Below are positions 7,602-16,573 of a DNA stretch of 64,000 nt, in pieces. The notes under the pieces were generated by a model. It made no database searches and had not been told where the DNA came from. It saw only the letters and a list, made by a program, of their open reading frames with translations. Both the position numbers and the translations under genes were made by a program. The first letter of the stretch is position 1. Each line of letters begins with the position of its first letter. The DNA comes from Saccharopolyspora sp. SCSIO 74807 (GTDB taxonomy: Bacteria > Actinomycetota > Actinomycetes > Mycobacteriales > Pseudonocardiaceae), in the NCBI RefSeq assembly GCF_037023755.1, contig NZ_CP146100.1:3565501-3629500 (forward strand), read 5' to 3'.

Positions 7602-9433
7602 TCACCACCAAGAAGCGTCGCGAGCAACCCGCGGCGGCGAGCGCGTTCGCGCCGGATGCGATCGAGGTGCACCCGCGGCACCTGCAGATCGGCCAGGACT
7701 GGGTAGGCTCCTTCGCGGTCACCGGTTACCCGCGCGAAGTACACCCCGGGTGGCTGCAGCCCCTTCTGACCTATCCGGGCCGGTTGGACGTGTCGCTGCA
7801 CATCGAACCGATCGACCCGCGCATCGCGGCCGACCGGTTGCGCAAGCAGCTCGGCAAGCTCGAATCCGGCCGACGGCACTCCGCCGCCCACGGCCGGTTG
7901 CAGGACCCCGAGGTGGAGGCGGCCACCGAGGACGCCTACGACCTCTCCGACCGGCTCGCCCGCGGCGAAGGCCGCCTGTTCCGCCTGGGGCTGTACCTGA
8001 CTGTGCACGCCGCCTCCGAGGACGAGTTGGTCGAGGAGATCGGCGCACTGCGCGCGTTGACCGCATCGCTGCTCATGGACGCCAAGCCCACCACCTACCG
8101 CAGCCTTCAGGGGTGGATCACGGCGTTGCCGATGGGCCTGGACCAGATCGGCATGACCCGTACCTTCGATACGGCGGCGTTGAGCGCGGCGTTCCCGTTC
8201 ACCAGCCCGGACCTGCCGCCGCCGGATGTCACCTCCGCGTCGACCGCGGCCGGGGTGCTCTACGGCTGGAACCTCGGCTCCCAGGGACTGGTGCACTGGG
8301 ACCGGTTCGCCTGCGAAAACTACAACTCGGTCATCCTCGGCCGCTCCGGAGCGGGCAAGTCGTACCTGGTCAAGCTCGAAGCGCTCCGCAGCCTGTACCG
8401 GGACGTGGAGATCGCCATTATCGATCCCGAGGACGAGTACGCTCGCCTGGCCGGCGCGGTCGGCGGGACCTATTTCCCGCTGGGTGCTGAGGGCATTCAC
8501 CTCAATCCGCTGGATCTGCCGATCCATGTCCGTCCGGATGGGCGCCGCTCCGCACCCGCCGATGCGGTTACCCGCCGCAGTCTGTTCGTCCACACATTGT
8601 TGTCAGTCCTGTTTGGTCAGCCGTTGTCTGCGGACGAGCGGGCGGTGCTGGACCAGGCGGTCACCGCCACGTACCAGCAGGCTGGGATCACCGACGACGC
8701 CCGTACCTGGACGCGGCCCGCACCGCTGCTGTCCGACCTGCGCACCGTTCTCGCCCGCCTCGGCGGTGACACTGCGGGCGAACTGGCCGCTCGGTTGCAG
8801 CCGTTTACCGACGGCGCCTTCCGCGGTCTGTTCGACGGCCCCACGACTGCGCCGCCGGAGGGCCACTTGCTGGTGTTCTCGCTTCGGAACCTGCCCGACG
8901 AACTCAAACCCGTCGGCACCCTGCTCACCTTGGACGCGGTGTGGCGCCGGGTGTCCAACCCCGCCGTCCGTCGGCCAAGGCTGTGCGTGGTCGACGAAGC
9001 CTGGCTGCTTATGCAGCAGCAGGCCGGGGCCGAATTCCTGTGGCGCATGGCCAAATCCGCCCGCAAACACTGGGCCGGGCTCACCGTGGCTACCCAGGAC
9101 GTCGGCGATGTCCTCGGCACGGATCTCGGCAAGGCCGTTATCGCCAACGCCGCCACCCAGATCCTGCTGCGCCAGGCACCTCAAGCCATCGACGACATTG
9201 TCCGCACCTTCGCGCTGTCGGAAGGCGAACGGCAGTTCCTGCTGTCAGCAGGTACAGGCCAGGGTTTGCTGTCGACGGGGACTCAGCGGGTCGCCCTGCA
9301 GGCCATCGCCTCCGACGGCGAGCACGAACTCATCACAACGGACCCTGCCGAACTGGCCTCGTTGTCCGAATCTTCCGACGAGGCAGGCGAACTCGCCGAT
9401 ATCGGCAGCTCACAAGACCTTCTTCTCGACTGA
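7598..9433 (+). CDS. virB4: VirB4-like T4SS ATPase
   Basis: Translation from GTG 7598 gives 611 aa; the start overlaps the stop of the PrgI-like gene (GTGA). Walker A is GRSGAGKS at about residues 248-255 and Walker B RLCVVDEAWLL at about 459-469. It also contains the VirB4-type segments IAIIDPEDEY and GTYFPLGAEGIHLNPLD, and TVATQDVGDVL near 505. VirB4 proteins power assembly of the conjugation channel and substrate transfer at the inner membrane. The soluble N-terminus (about 1-200) is the usual interaction domain. Hydrophobic N-terminal helices are absent, consistent with the separate PrgI-like partner. The open frame extends upstream to 6551 only as a shadow of the PrgI-like gene. Confidence 0.9.
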   Translation: MITTKKRREQPAAASAFAPDAIEVHPRHLQIGQDWVGSFAVTGYPREVHPGWLQPLLTYPGRLDVSLHIEPIDPRIAADRLRKQLGKLESGRRHSAAHGRLQDPEVEAATEDAYDLSDRLARGEGRLFRLGLYLTVHAASEDELVEEIGALRALTASLLMDAKPTTYRSLQGWITALPMGLDQIGMTRTFDTAALSAAFPFTSPDLPPPDVTSASTAAGVLYGWNLGSQGLVHWDRFACENYNSVILGRSGAGKSYLVKLEALRSLYRDVEIAIIDPEDEYARLAGAVGGTYFPLGAEGIHLNPLDLPIHVRPDGRRSAPADAVTRRSLFVHTLLSVLFGQPLSADERAVLDQAVTATYQQAGITDDARTWTRPAPLLSDLRTVLARLGGDTAGELAARLQPFTDGAFRGLFDGPTTAPPEGHLLVFSLRNLPDELKPVGTLLTLDAVWRRVSNPAVRRPRLCVVDEAWLLMQQQAGAEFLWRMAKSARKHWAGLTVATQDVGDVLGTDLGKAVIANAATQILLRQAPQAIDDIVRTFALSEGERQFLLSAGTGQGLLSTGTQRVALQAIASDGEHELITTDPAELASLSESSDEAGELADIGSSQDLLLD

Positions 9434-9451
9434 GGCTAGGAGGAATCTTCC

Positions 9452-9841
9452 GTGCCTTCACAGCTTGCCACCACAGTAGTCGACCAGGACACCTTCGGCT
9501 CGTTCCTGGACATCCTCGTCCACGACTTCCTCCCTGTCTTCGCGCTGGCGGCCGGATTGATGGCCGTGATCTGGGTTGCCTGCGCGGTGATCGTGATCGC
9601 TGGGTACCTCATCGGAGCTGCGGTCGTCTTCGGCCTACGTGCACGAGTCCACGCGTGCGTGCGGTACGTCCGTCGCCGGCGGGACGTCGAGTACGCCCAG
9701 CTCGTCACCGTCGACGCCGACGGCGCCCACACCAAGGTCGTCGACCTCGACGGCTACCGCCGACGCCGCCAGCACCGACGTTCCGACCGATTCCAGTCCG
9801 ACGGCACGCCTCAGCCTCGCTGCGACGACGATCCAGCGTAA
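9452..9841 (+). CDS. Small membrane protein of the conjugation operon
   Basis: This 129-aa protein has a short polar N-terminus, one or two adjoining membrane helices (VFALAAGLMAVIWVACAVIVIAGYLIGAAVVF, about residues 29-60) and a basic cytoplasmic tail (RARVHACVRYVRRRR, then VDLDGYRRRRQHRR). The start is GTG 9452 with AGGAGGA 8 nt upstream, 18 nt after the VirB4 gene. The family is not recognised. Position and size suit a minor accessory subunit of the transfer channel. It ends before an intergenic stem, so it may be the last gene of the first transcription block. Confidence 0.6.
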   Translation: MPSQLATTVVDQDTFGSFLDILVHDFLPVFALAAGLMAVIWVACAVIVIAGYLIGAAVVFGLRARVHACVRYVRRRRDVEYAQLVTVDADGAHTKVVDLDGYRRRRQHRRSDRFQSDGTPQPRCDDDPA

Positions 9842-9886
9842 GCGCGCGAATGCCCCTTCGTCATCTGACGGTCCACTGTGGATCGT

Positions 9887-9914
9887 AAATAAGTTTCTTG
9901 AATTGTCCTTATTT
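9887..9914 (+). promoter_or_regulatory. Inverted repeat ahead of the GP88-family gene
   Basis: AAATAAG (9887-9893) and CTTATTT (9908-9914) form a 7-bp stem with a 14-nt loop in an A+T-rich patch, rare in this window. The ribosome-binding site (GGAGG) of the gene starting at 9930 follows directly. Just upstream lies the perfect palindrome TCCACTGTGGA (9872-9882). The patch may hold the promoter or operator for the second half of the conjugation cluster, or act as a weak terminator for the first. Confidence 0.35.
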
Positions 9915-9929
9915 CCACGGAGGACACGC

Positions 9930-10757
9930 ATGTCTTCATCTGCCCACGGCCCGTCAGAGACTTCCTCTGCCGGGCGCCCGCGTCGGTTGCTGACTCAGAA
10001 CCGGGAAATGCGCGCCATCGGCGTGCACAACTGGTCCCTGCCCGCCTGGGCCGGACGCCTGCCCGATGGCCGCACCTACAACACCTGCCCCAGCGCAGGG
10101 ATTTGCCGCCACGTCTGCTACGCCCGCCACGGCACCTACACCTGGCCCGCGGTGCGGGCTAAGCACGAATCGAACCTGCGGTTCGTGCTCGACGACCTGC
10201 CCGGATGGGAACAGGCCATGCTCGCCGAGCTGGCCGCACCGAAATTCCGCGGTAGCTGGATCAGAATCCACGACTCAGGCGACTTCTTCAGTTCGCCCTA
10301 TCTGGAGTCCTGGCTGCGCATCATGCGGGCGCGTCCGGACACCAATTTCTACGCCTACACCAAGGAAGTCCGGCTCTTCAAAGATGCGGTGGAACCGGAC
10401 CCGCCCGACAACTTCCTGTGGGTCTACAGCTACGGCGGAACACAGGACGCGCTGCTGAACCCTGAGGTGGATCGAGTGGCCGATGTCTTCCCCGACGAAG
10501 ACGCCATCGCCGAGGCGGGCTGGTCTTCCCAGGAAGCCTCGGACCTGCTCGCGGTACTCGGCCCCCACCTGGTCGGCGTTCCCGCGAACAACATCCCGCA
10601 CTTCCTGAAGAAGCTGGCCGGGCGCCGGTTCTCGGAGTGGCAGGCCGAAGTCGATGCACACCGCCGCACTCGCGGAGACGCGGCAGTTCGTCCGATCACC
10701 AGTGCCCCATCGGCTCGCGGACGCATTGTCCCGGAGACCGACGAGCGTGCCGCGTGA
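9930..10757 (+). CDS. GP88-family protein (phage/plasmid, Cys-rich)
   Basis: Translation from ATG 9930 (GGAGG upstream) gives 275 aa. The N-terminal block LTQNREMRAIGVHNWSLPA, followed by NTCPSAGICRHVCYARHGTY, matches what I know of the Gene product 88 family, found in actinophages and mobile elements. The Cys spacing C-x5-C-x3-C resembles a metal or iron-sulfur cluster motif. Further conserved-looking blocks are WIRIHDSGDFFS, NFYAYTKEV and GVPANNIPHF. The biochemical activity is unknown. It lies between the VirB4 and coupling-protein blocks, suggesting a role in DNA handling during transfer or replication. An upstream in-frame extension to 9639 overlaps the preceding gene and is rejected. 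Confidence 0.75.
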   Translation: MSSSAHGPSETSSAGRPRRLLTQNREMRAIGVHNWSLPAWAGRLPDGRTYNTCPSAGICRHVCYARHGTYTWPAVRAKHESNLRFVLDDLPGWEQAMLAELAAPKFRGSWIRIHDSGDFFSSPYLESWLRIMRARPDTNFYAYTKEVRLFKDAVEPDPPDNFLWVYSYGGTQDALLNPEVDRVADVFPDEDAIAEAGWSSQEASDLLAVLGPHLVGVPANNIPHFLKKLAGRRFSEWQAEVDAHRRTRGDAAVRPITSAPSARGRIVPETDERAA

Positions 10758-10807
10758 TCACACCGAGTATCGCGTCTTCTCTCCTGGCAGGAAGGAGATT
10801 TCCTCGC

Positions 10808-13303
10808 ATGGATTTCGCAAATCCGTCCATCATAGACAGTCCACTGGGGAGGTTACTGACCGATCCGTGGGGAGCGATTCAGGCTGTGCTGGACCAGGTG
10901 TGGTCGTGGCTGCAGACCTGGGGGCTGATCGCGGTCCCCGCGGTCGTGCTCGTGGCGACCGGGCTGGGGCTGCTGCGGCGGTGGTGGTTCCTGCGCTGCC
11001 AGGATGCGCTGCACGAGCGGTCCCGGGTGATCACCATCCTGGCGCCTCCCACAGTCGATTGCGACGGTGCCGAGGCGGTGTGGTCGAACCTGGTCGGGCT
11101 CGTCCGGCCGATGGTGCAACGCCTGACCACCGGACAACCGCATCTGTCCTGGGAGTACGTCTTCGGACACGACGGAGTGCAGCTCCGGCTGTGGGTGCCG
11201 GGCGCGGTGCCCCCGGGCATGGTGGAGCGTGCCATCGAAGCCGCCTGGCCCGGAGCACATACCCGCACCGACGCGGCCGACCCGCCGGTGCCCGCGGCAC
11301 CGGCCGAGGGGCGCCGGCAACTGGCCACCGGCGGCACGCTGCGCCTGGCGCGCTCGGAAGCATTGCCGATACGCACCGACTTCGACGCCGACCCGATCCG
11401 AGCCCTGCTGGGCGCTCCCGTGGGGCTCGGTGTGTACGACACAGCGTGCGTGCAGGTCCTGACTCGCCCGGTCACCGGTCGTCGGGTCAAGCAGGCTCGG
11501 CGAGCCGCCCGCCATCTCAATGCCGGGCGGTCAACGCACTTGGTAGGCCGGTTGCTTGACCTGCTGACGCCGGGACCATCGGGCACGAAGCCGTCGGGTG
11601 GCCAGCCGAAGCTGGACCCGCAGACGTCGTTGGAGTTCCAGGCTCAAAACCGCGCCATCGTCGGCAAACAGCGCGGGGCGCAATGGGACACGCTGATCCG
11701 GTACGCGGTGGCCACAACGGTGCCGATCGACACACCCAGCGATCAGGTAGCGCGGGTGCGTGAACAGGTGCGGGGCCGCGCCCACGCCATCGCGAGCGCG
11801 TTTTCCGGGTTCACCGAGCACAACCACTACCGCCGTCGACGGTTGCGCAACCCCGTGAGCAGCTTGGCGCGGCGTCGGCTGCGGCGGGGTGACCTGCTGT
11901 CGGTGCCCGAGCTGGCAGCCGTCGCCCACTTGCCGACCGATGAGGCGCTACCGGGCTTGGCCCGCGCCGGGGCGCGGGCGGTGCCGCCCCCGCCGAACAC
12001 GCCGACCGAGGGCGAGCTGATCCGCCCGGTTGGGGTGTCCGACACCGGCCACGCCCGCCCGGTCGGTCTTCAGGTCTCCGACGCGCGGCACCACCTGCAC
12101 GTCCTCGGCGCCACCGGGTCGGGCAAGTCGACGATGCTGGCGAGGATGATCCTCGCCGACGCCGAGTACGGGCGCGGGGCGGTGGTCATCGACCCCAAGG
12201 GCGACCTGATCACCGACCTTTTGCAGCGGCTTCCCGAACACGCCGCCGACAAGGTGGTGCTCTTCGACGCCGACTCCCGCGGACCGACTCCGTGTCTGAA
12301 CCCGCTGGAAGGGCCGAAGGAATCCGCAGTCGACAACTTGGTATCGGTGTTCTCCCGGGTGTTCGCCTCGGCCTGGGGGCCACGCACCGAGGACATCCTC
12401 CGCGCCGGGTGCCTGACCCTACGGGCTGCCTCGGACACCCCCACGCTGGCCACCTTGCCGCAACTGCTCACCGACCCGGCGACGCGGGCTCGGCACCGGG
12501 ATCGGGTGTCCGACGACCCGACCCTGCGGGGGTTCTGGGACTGGTACGACCAACTCTCGGATGCGGCTCGCGCTCAAGCTGTCGCGCCGCTGCTGAACAA
12601 GCTTCGTGCGTTCTTGTTGCGGTCGTTCGTGGTCAAGGCTGTCGCCGCTGGTCCCTCCACAGTGGATCTGAGCGAAGCGTTGGATGGTGGTCTGTGCTTG
12701 GTGCGCATTCCCAAGGGCAGCCTCGGGGAGGACACCACGCGACTGCTGGGGTCGCTGATCGTGGCGCGGGTGTGGCAAGCCACCACCGCCCGCGCCGCAC
12801 TGGCACAGCGCGAACGCCACGACGCCGGACTGTATGTCGACGAGGCGCACAACTTTCTGAACCTGCCGTATGCGATGGAGGACATGCTCGCTGAGGCCCG
12901 CGGTTACCGGTTGAGCATGACGCTGGCCCACCAGCACTTGGGGCAGCTTCCCAAGGATCTCAAGGAAGGCATCTCCACCAACGCCCGTAGCAAGGTGTTC
13001 TTCACCGCCTCCCCCGAGGACGCTCGCGAACTCGCCCGCCACACCGCACCGCGGGTGTCGGAGCACGACCTCGCGCACCTCGGCGTCTACCACGCCGCCG
13101 CCCGCCTGGTCGTGGGCGGCGAGGAGACCCAGCCGTTCACGGTGACCACCCAACCACTCCCGCCGGCCATTCCCGGCCGCTCCAAGGTCGTCCGCAAAGC
13201 CGCCGCGGCCCACACCCGCCCATTGGAGTCACGAGCCGAGGACACCGGCGACCAGCCAGGAACCACCGGCACAGACCCGCGCCGCGCACGCCGCACGGCC
13301 TGA
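10808..13303 (+). CDS. Type IV coupling protein (VirD4/TraD-like ATPase)
   Basis: Start ATG 10808 (AAGGAG upstream) gives 831 aa. A membrane helix near residues 39-62 (GLIAVPAVVLVATGLGLL) is followed by a long extra domain (about 75-400). Then comes the ATPase core: Walker A GATGSGKS at about 434-441, VVIDPKGDLITDL just after it, and Walker B GLYVDEAHNFLNLPYAMEDML near 673. The segment GYRLSMTLAHQHLGQLPKDL and NARSKVFFTASPEDA is typical of the TraD/TraG C-terminal part. Coupling proteins deliver the relaxase-DNA complex to the T4SS channel. A strong terminator follows the stop, ending this transcript. The 57-residue in-frame extension upstream overlaps the GP88-family gene and is not used. 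Confidence 0.88.
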   Translation: MDFANPSIIDSPLGRLLTDPWGAIQAVLDQVWSWLQTWGLIAVPAVVLVATGLGLLRRWWFLRCQDALHERSRVITILAPPTVDCDGAEAVWSNLVGLVRPMVQRLTTGQPHLSWEYVFGHDGVQLRLWVPGAVPPGMVERAIEAAWPGAHTRTDAADPPVPAAPAEGRRQLATGGTLRLARSEALPIRTDFDADPIRALLGAPVGLGVYDTACVQVLTRPVTGRRVKQARRAARHLNAGRSTHLVGRLLDLLTPGPSGTKPSGGQPKLDPQTSLEFQAQNRAIVGKQRGAQWDTLIRYAVATTVPIDTPSDQVARVREQVRGRAHAIASAFSGFTEHNHYRRRRLRNPVSSLARRRLRRGDLLSVPELAAVAHLPTDEALPGLARAGARAVPPPPNTPTEGELIRPVGVSDTGHARPVGLQVSDARHHLHVLGATGSGKSTMLARMILADAEYGRGAVVIDPKGDLITDLLQRLPEHAADKVVLFDADSRGPTPCLNPLEGPKESAVDNLVSVFSRVFASAWGPRTEDILRAGCLTLRAASDTPTLATLPQLLTDPATRARHRDRVSDDPTLRGFWDWYDQLSDAARAQAVAPLLNKLRAFLLRSFVVKAVAAGPSTVDLSEALDGGLCLVRIPKGSLGEDTTRLLGSLIVARVWQATTARAALAQRERHDAGLYVDEAHNFLNLPYAMEDMLAEARGYRLSMTLAHQHLGQLPKDLKEGISTNARSKVFFTASPEDARELARHTAPRVSEHDLAHLGVYHAAARLVVGGEETQPFTVTTQPLPPAIPGRSKVVRKAAAAHTRPLESRAEDTGDQPGTTGTDPRRARRTA

Positions 13304-13322
13304 CCTCTCAAGTCAAGTCCCA

Positions 13323-13353
13323 GGGCGGTCCTCCTCAACGTGGAGGACCGCCC
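13323..13353 (+). terminator. Intrinsic terminator after the coupling-protein gene
   Basis: GGGCGGTCCTCC (13323-13334) and GGAGGACCGCCC (13342-13353) form a perfect 12-bp stem with a 7-nt loop, followed by TTCCTTG. It lies 20 nt after the coupling-protein stop and 38 nt before the next start, so it separates two transcription units. Confidence 0.8.
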
Positions 13354-13390
13354 TTCCTTGTGCCCCGGTCACGCCCTAGGAGGAACGATC

Positions 13391-14428
13391 GTGTTCACAC
13401 ATCACCAGCAACGCGACCTGCGCGCCCCGATGCCACAACGGCCGAGCCTGCGCTACGCAGCCTCCGCTGAGCATCAAGCCCAAGTCGCAGCCCATCTCAC
13501 CGCCCGCGACCGCTGGCTGGCCCGGGTCCTGGCCGAGCACCGGGTGCTGACCTCCCCACAGATCGCGGCAATCGCGTTCGGTAAATCTCGCCGTGCGGCC
13601 AACCACCGCTTGCACAAGCTCTACACCTGGCGGGTTCTGGACCGCTTCCAGCCCTACATCGGCCGCGGCCGAGCCCCCATGTACTACGTCCTCGACACCA
13701 CGGGTGCCCACCTACTGGCCCATGAAGACGGCATCGACCCCAAGGACCTGAAGTTCCGCCCCGAACGCTCAGTTGGCATCGCCTACAGCTTGCGGCTGGC
13801 CCACCTCATGGGCGTCAACAGCTTCTTCACAGCTTTGCTGTCCGAAGCGCTCGCTGACACGACCCAGTACCAGGCCGTGACCGAGTGGTGGTCTGAAGCT
13901 CGCTGTAGTCGGCACTTCGGAGATCACGTACGTCCCGATGGCTACGGCAGCTGGCACGAGGGCGGCCGGGAGATCGAATGGTTCCTCGAATGGGACACGG
14001 GTAGCTACCAACTCAGCCGGTTCGTGGCAAAACTGCCCGGCTACACCAGCCTCGCCACCACGACCCACATCGTCACCCCATTGCTCGCGGTCTTCGCCAC
14101 CACAGCCCGAGAGGCGCATGCGCGACGACACCTCGCCGAACACCTGCGCACTCATCTGCGACGGGAAAAGCTGCCGATCGCGACCACCTCCGTCGAACAC
14201 CTCCGCACAGCCGGCAGCCCCGCCCACCAAGTATGGCTTCCCCTGAACCACAACGACGCTGGCCGCTATCGGCTGATCAGCCTTCTCTCGGCCTGGCCCT
14301 ATCTGGACACACCGACCAGCCCCATGGATAGCAGCGGCACCGATCTCGGCCCTGTTACGCGCTTGAGTGCACCGGCGCCGATGCCGCCCTGGCACCACAA
14401 CGAGCTGACCTGGAACCCGAAGAGGTGA
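13391..14428 (+). CDS. Replication-relaxation family protein
   Basis: The start is GTG 13391, preceded by AGGAGGAACGATC, giving 345 aa. After a polar N-terminus comes a winged-helix-like segment (ARDRWLARVLAEHRVLTS, PQIAAIAFGKSRRAANHRL, YTWRVLDRF) and RGRAPMYYVLDTTGAHLLA. This is the pattern of the actinobacterial replication-relaxation family, thought to be accessory DNA-binding proteins in plasmid relaxosomes. The C-terminal part holds an acidic and aromatic block (REIEWFLEWDTGSYQLSRF) like the nuclease-fold region of these proteins. It is expected to act on the transfer origin with a relaxase not seen in this window. It follows the terminator at 13323-13353 and is transcribed with the hydrolase gene. 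Confidence 0.75.
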   Translation: MFTHHQQRDLRAPMPQRPSLRYAASAEHQAQVAAHLTARDRWLARVLAEHRVLTSPQIAAIAFGKSRRAANHRLHKLYTWRVLDRFQPYIGRGRAPMYYVLDTTGAHLLAHEDGIDPKDLKFRPERSVGIAYSLRLAHLMGVNSFFTALLSEALADTTQYQAVTEWWSEARCSRHFGDHVRPDGYGSWHEGGREIEWFLEWDTGSYQLSRFVAKLPGYTSLATTTHIVTPLLAVFATTAREAHARRHLAEHLRTHLRREKLPIATTSVEHLRTAGSPAHQVWLPLNHNDAGRYRLISLLSAWPYLDTPTSPMDSSGTDLGPVTRLSAPAPMPPWHHNELTWNPKR

Positions 14429-14438
14429 TCCGTTCATC

Positions 14439-15386
14439 ATGCTCGCCAAAATGGGCATCGCCGCAGGAATTTGTGCGTCCCTCTTCGTGGTTGTGATCGC
14501 CGCTGCGGCCGGCTCCATCGCCTCGCTGTTCGCTGGCGGAAGCGGCGGCTCGCTGACGTGCACTCCGGTCGGCTCTGGGCCTGATGGTGCGAATGGCTAC
14601 GGGCGTGAGCAGATCGGCAACGCCGCCACGATAGTCGCCGTCGGCAGGCAGATGGGCGTCCCCGAGGAAGGCTGGGTTGTTGCTCTAGCCACCGCGATCC
14701 AGGAATCCGGGCTGCGCAACCTCGACTACGGCGACCGTGACAGTCTCGGACTGTTTCAACAACGCCCATCACAAGGCTGGGGCAGCCCGGAACAGATCAG
14801 GAACCCGACCTACAGCACGACACAGTTCTACCGGCACCTGTTGGCAGTGCCCGGCTGGGAACAGATGAGCGTCAACGACGCTGCACAATTGGTCCAACGA
14901 TCCGGATTCCCCAATGCCTACGGACGTCACGAGCTCGCGGCACGCCAGCTCGCCGGGGCTGTCCATGGCGCCGCCTGCACGGGCTCACCGACCGGGGGTT
15001 GGGCTGTTCCTGCTCAAGGCGCCTGCACCTCGGGCTTTGGCCCTCGCGGCGGCCAGTACCACCGCGGGCAGGACATTGCCGCACCCATCGGGACAGCGAT
15101 CGTCGCCGCCGTAGGCGGCACCGTCATCGATTCCGGACCAGCCACCGGCTATGGGCTCTGGATCCGCATCCAGCACGCGAACGGCGTGATCACTACCTAT
15201 GGGCACAACAGCCGAAACCTCGTCCAATCAGGCCAGCAGGTTCATACGGGTCAGCAGATCGCTGAGGTCGGCAACCGGGGTGAATCCACCGGGCCACACC
15301 TGCACTTCCAGATCGACATCAATGGCCGGCCAACCGACCCGGTAGCGTTCTACCGCAAGCACTCAGGGGCGGGGCTGTGCGGCTGA
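14439..15386 (+). CDS. Bifunctional cell-wall hydrolase (lysozyme-like domain plus M23 peptidase)
   Basis: This 315-aa protein has an N-terminal membrane anchor or signal (residues 5-30). A lytic-transglycosylase-like region follows (AATIVAVGRQMGVPEEGWVVALATAIQESGLRNL, DSLGLFQQRPSQGWG, AAQLVQRSGF; the Glu in QESGL is the likely catalytic acid). The C-terminal M23 metallopeptidase carries its zinc ligands in YHRGQDIAAP (HxxxD) and PHLHFQI (HxH). Such VirB1-like proteins open peptidoglycan to let the conjugation channel through. It starts 10 nt after the replication-relaxation gene, with AGAGGTGATC as ribosome-binding site, and closes the rightward conjugation region. Confidence 0.88.
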   Translation: MLAKMGIAAGICASLFVVVIAAAAGSIASLFAGGSGGSLTCTPVGSGPDGANGYGREQIGNAATIVAVGRQMGVPEEGWVVALATAIQESGLRNLDYGDRDSLGLFQQRPSQGWGSPEQIRNPTYSTTQFYRHLLAVPGWEQMSVNDAAQLVQRSGFPNAYGRHELAARQLAGAVHGAACTGSPTGGWAVPAQGACTSGFGPRGGQYHRGQDIAAPIGTAIVAAVGGTVIDSGPATGYGLWIRIQHANGVITTYGHNSRNLVQSGQQVHTGQQIAEVGNRGESTGPHLHFQIDINGRPTDPVAFYRKHSGAGLCG

Positions 15387-15401
15387 CTGCTGCCGAAAGA
15401 C

Positions 15402-16517
15402 TCACGGGAGAAAGAAGAATTCTTGCTCGAAGGGTATTCCTTGGCCGGTTTTCGCGGTAACAGTGATTCGCGGCCCATCATGTGCTGGACCCCACCGGTC
15501 GGTTTCCCTGTAGCCGATGTCGACGGACTCGAAGCCGTCAATATTCTCGATCGGCTCGCTCGTCAGGACGGCGTGGGATCTTGGCTTGGAGTGGTCCCGC
15601 TCAGGATCTTCGTCTTCCGAAACGCGAACATCATAGATTCCATAGAAGTCGCCTGCTTCGGTGAGGGTTAAAAGAAATCGGTCGCCGTGTTCAACAACTC
15701 GGACTAGGTCGAGATGGGTCGCCGGGATCTGATGGCGAACGCGCAGGTCTGCCTCGACGTCACCAGTATTGGCGTCTGAGATCCGGTGGAATTTCTCGTT
15801 GAGTTCCGTTCTGATTGCCTTGTCATCGAGCTCTGCGCGGTAGTGCAGGTCTCTGATCAGCCATCCGCCATCTTCTGACAACAGAGTTGTGAATTCAGCG
15901 ATGTCGAGTGGCCTAAGAGCAAGGAAGGTCCGGCCAGCTTCCCAGGAATGTCGTGTCGCAGTAAACAGGGGCTCTTCGTTCTCGGTGGCGAGAAAGTCTA
16001 CGTCTCGGCGCGAGATCACCTTGTCGCGGTCGTCTCGACCGAAGGCGCACACCAGAGTGGTCGACGTGCCATCGTGGTGAAGTTCTGCTCGGGTTAGATC
16101 GTGCTTGAGGAGTGAGCCGTACTGCTTGGTGACGGCGGCGGTCAGATCGAAAATCTCCGGGGTTCGTTCGGGTTCAACCGGAACGATGCCGGATTCCTCC
16201 AGTAAGGCTTGGATGGCATGCTTGGGTGATACGCGAAAGAATTCTTTTCTGCCGATTCGGTACTCGGCGAACCTGGCGTGCAGGCGGCGCTCGACGCGGC
16301 GAGCATCCGGTACGCGCGTGGAGTACAAGACTACGAAGGGTTCGGTGACACTGGTGCCGCTGAGTTTTGCTGCGCGGTCCTCGGCGCGCCCACTGGTCCA
16401 TCCGATCTTGACTGGCGAACCTTTCTTCTCGCAGTTGTGAAGGATATACACTTCGCCGGGAGTGGCCACAGGGTGATCTCTCGCTTCATGCGGGGTATGA
16501 ATCGCACACGCTGACAA
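15402..16517 (-). CDS. GIY-YIG/T5orf172-domain protein, putative nuclease
   Basis: The N-terminal 120 residues of this 371-aa protein match the T5orf172 (MUG113) branch of the GIY-YIG fold: GEVYILHNCEKKG, VKIGWTSGRAEDRAAKL, ARRVERRLHARFAEYRIGRKEFF. The expected Tyr, Gly, Arg and Glu positions are present. The remaining 250 residues are unrecognised, with strand-rich segments (TTLVCAFGRDDRDKVISR; RFLLTLTEAGDFYGIYDVRV), perhaps a recognition domain. The gene follows the DUF4365 gene on the minus strand. Both are lower in GC than the flanking operons and lie between the conjugation region and an IS, so they look acquired. A phage-defence role is inferred. The start is uncertain: ATG 16517 or an internal GTG near 16465, just before GEVYILHN. 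Confidence 0.68.
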   Translation of the reverse strand: MSACAIHTPHEARDHPVATPGEVYILHNCEKKGSPVKIGWTSGRAEDRAAKLSGTSVTEPFVVLYSTRVPDARRVERRLHARFAEYRIGRKEFFRVSPKHAIQALLEESGIVPVEPERTPEIFDLTAAVTKQYGSLLKHDLTRAELHHDGTSTTLVCAFGRDDRDKVISRRDVDFLATENEEPLFTATRHSWEAGRTFLALRPLDIAEFTTLLSEDGGWLIRDLHYRAELDDKAIRTELNEKFHRISDANTGDVEADLRVRHQIPATHLDLVRVVEHGDRFLLTLTEAGDFYGIYDVRVSEDEDPERDHSKPRSHAVLTSEPIENIDGFESVDIGYRETDRWGPAHDGPRITVTAKTGQGIPFEQEFFFLP

Positions 16518-16573
16518 CGGTGTTGATAGTTGCGTCTCGAATCGAGCACGCTTCTGCAGTGATGTCTCGGCGC

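Noticed and set aside
7250-8593. 447-aa minus-strand ORF
   Set aside because: It is antisense to the PrgI-like and VirB4 genes, whose motifs are clear; it arises from GC bias at third positions.
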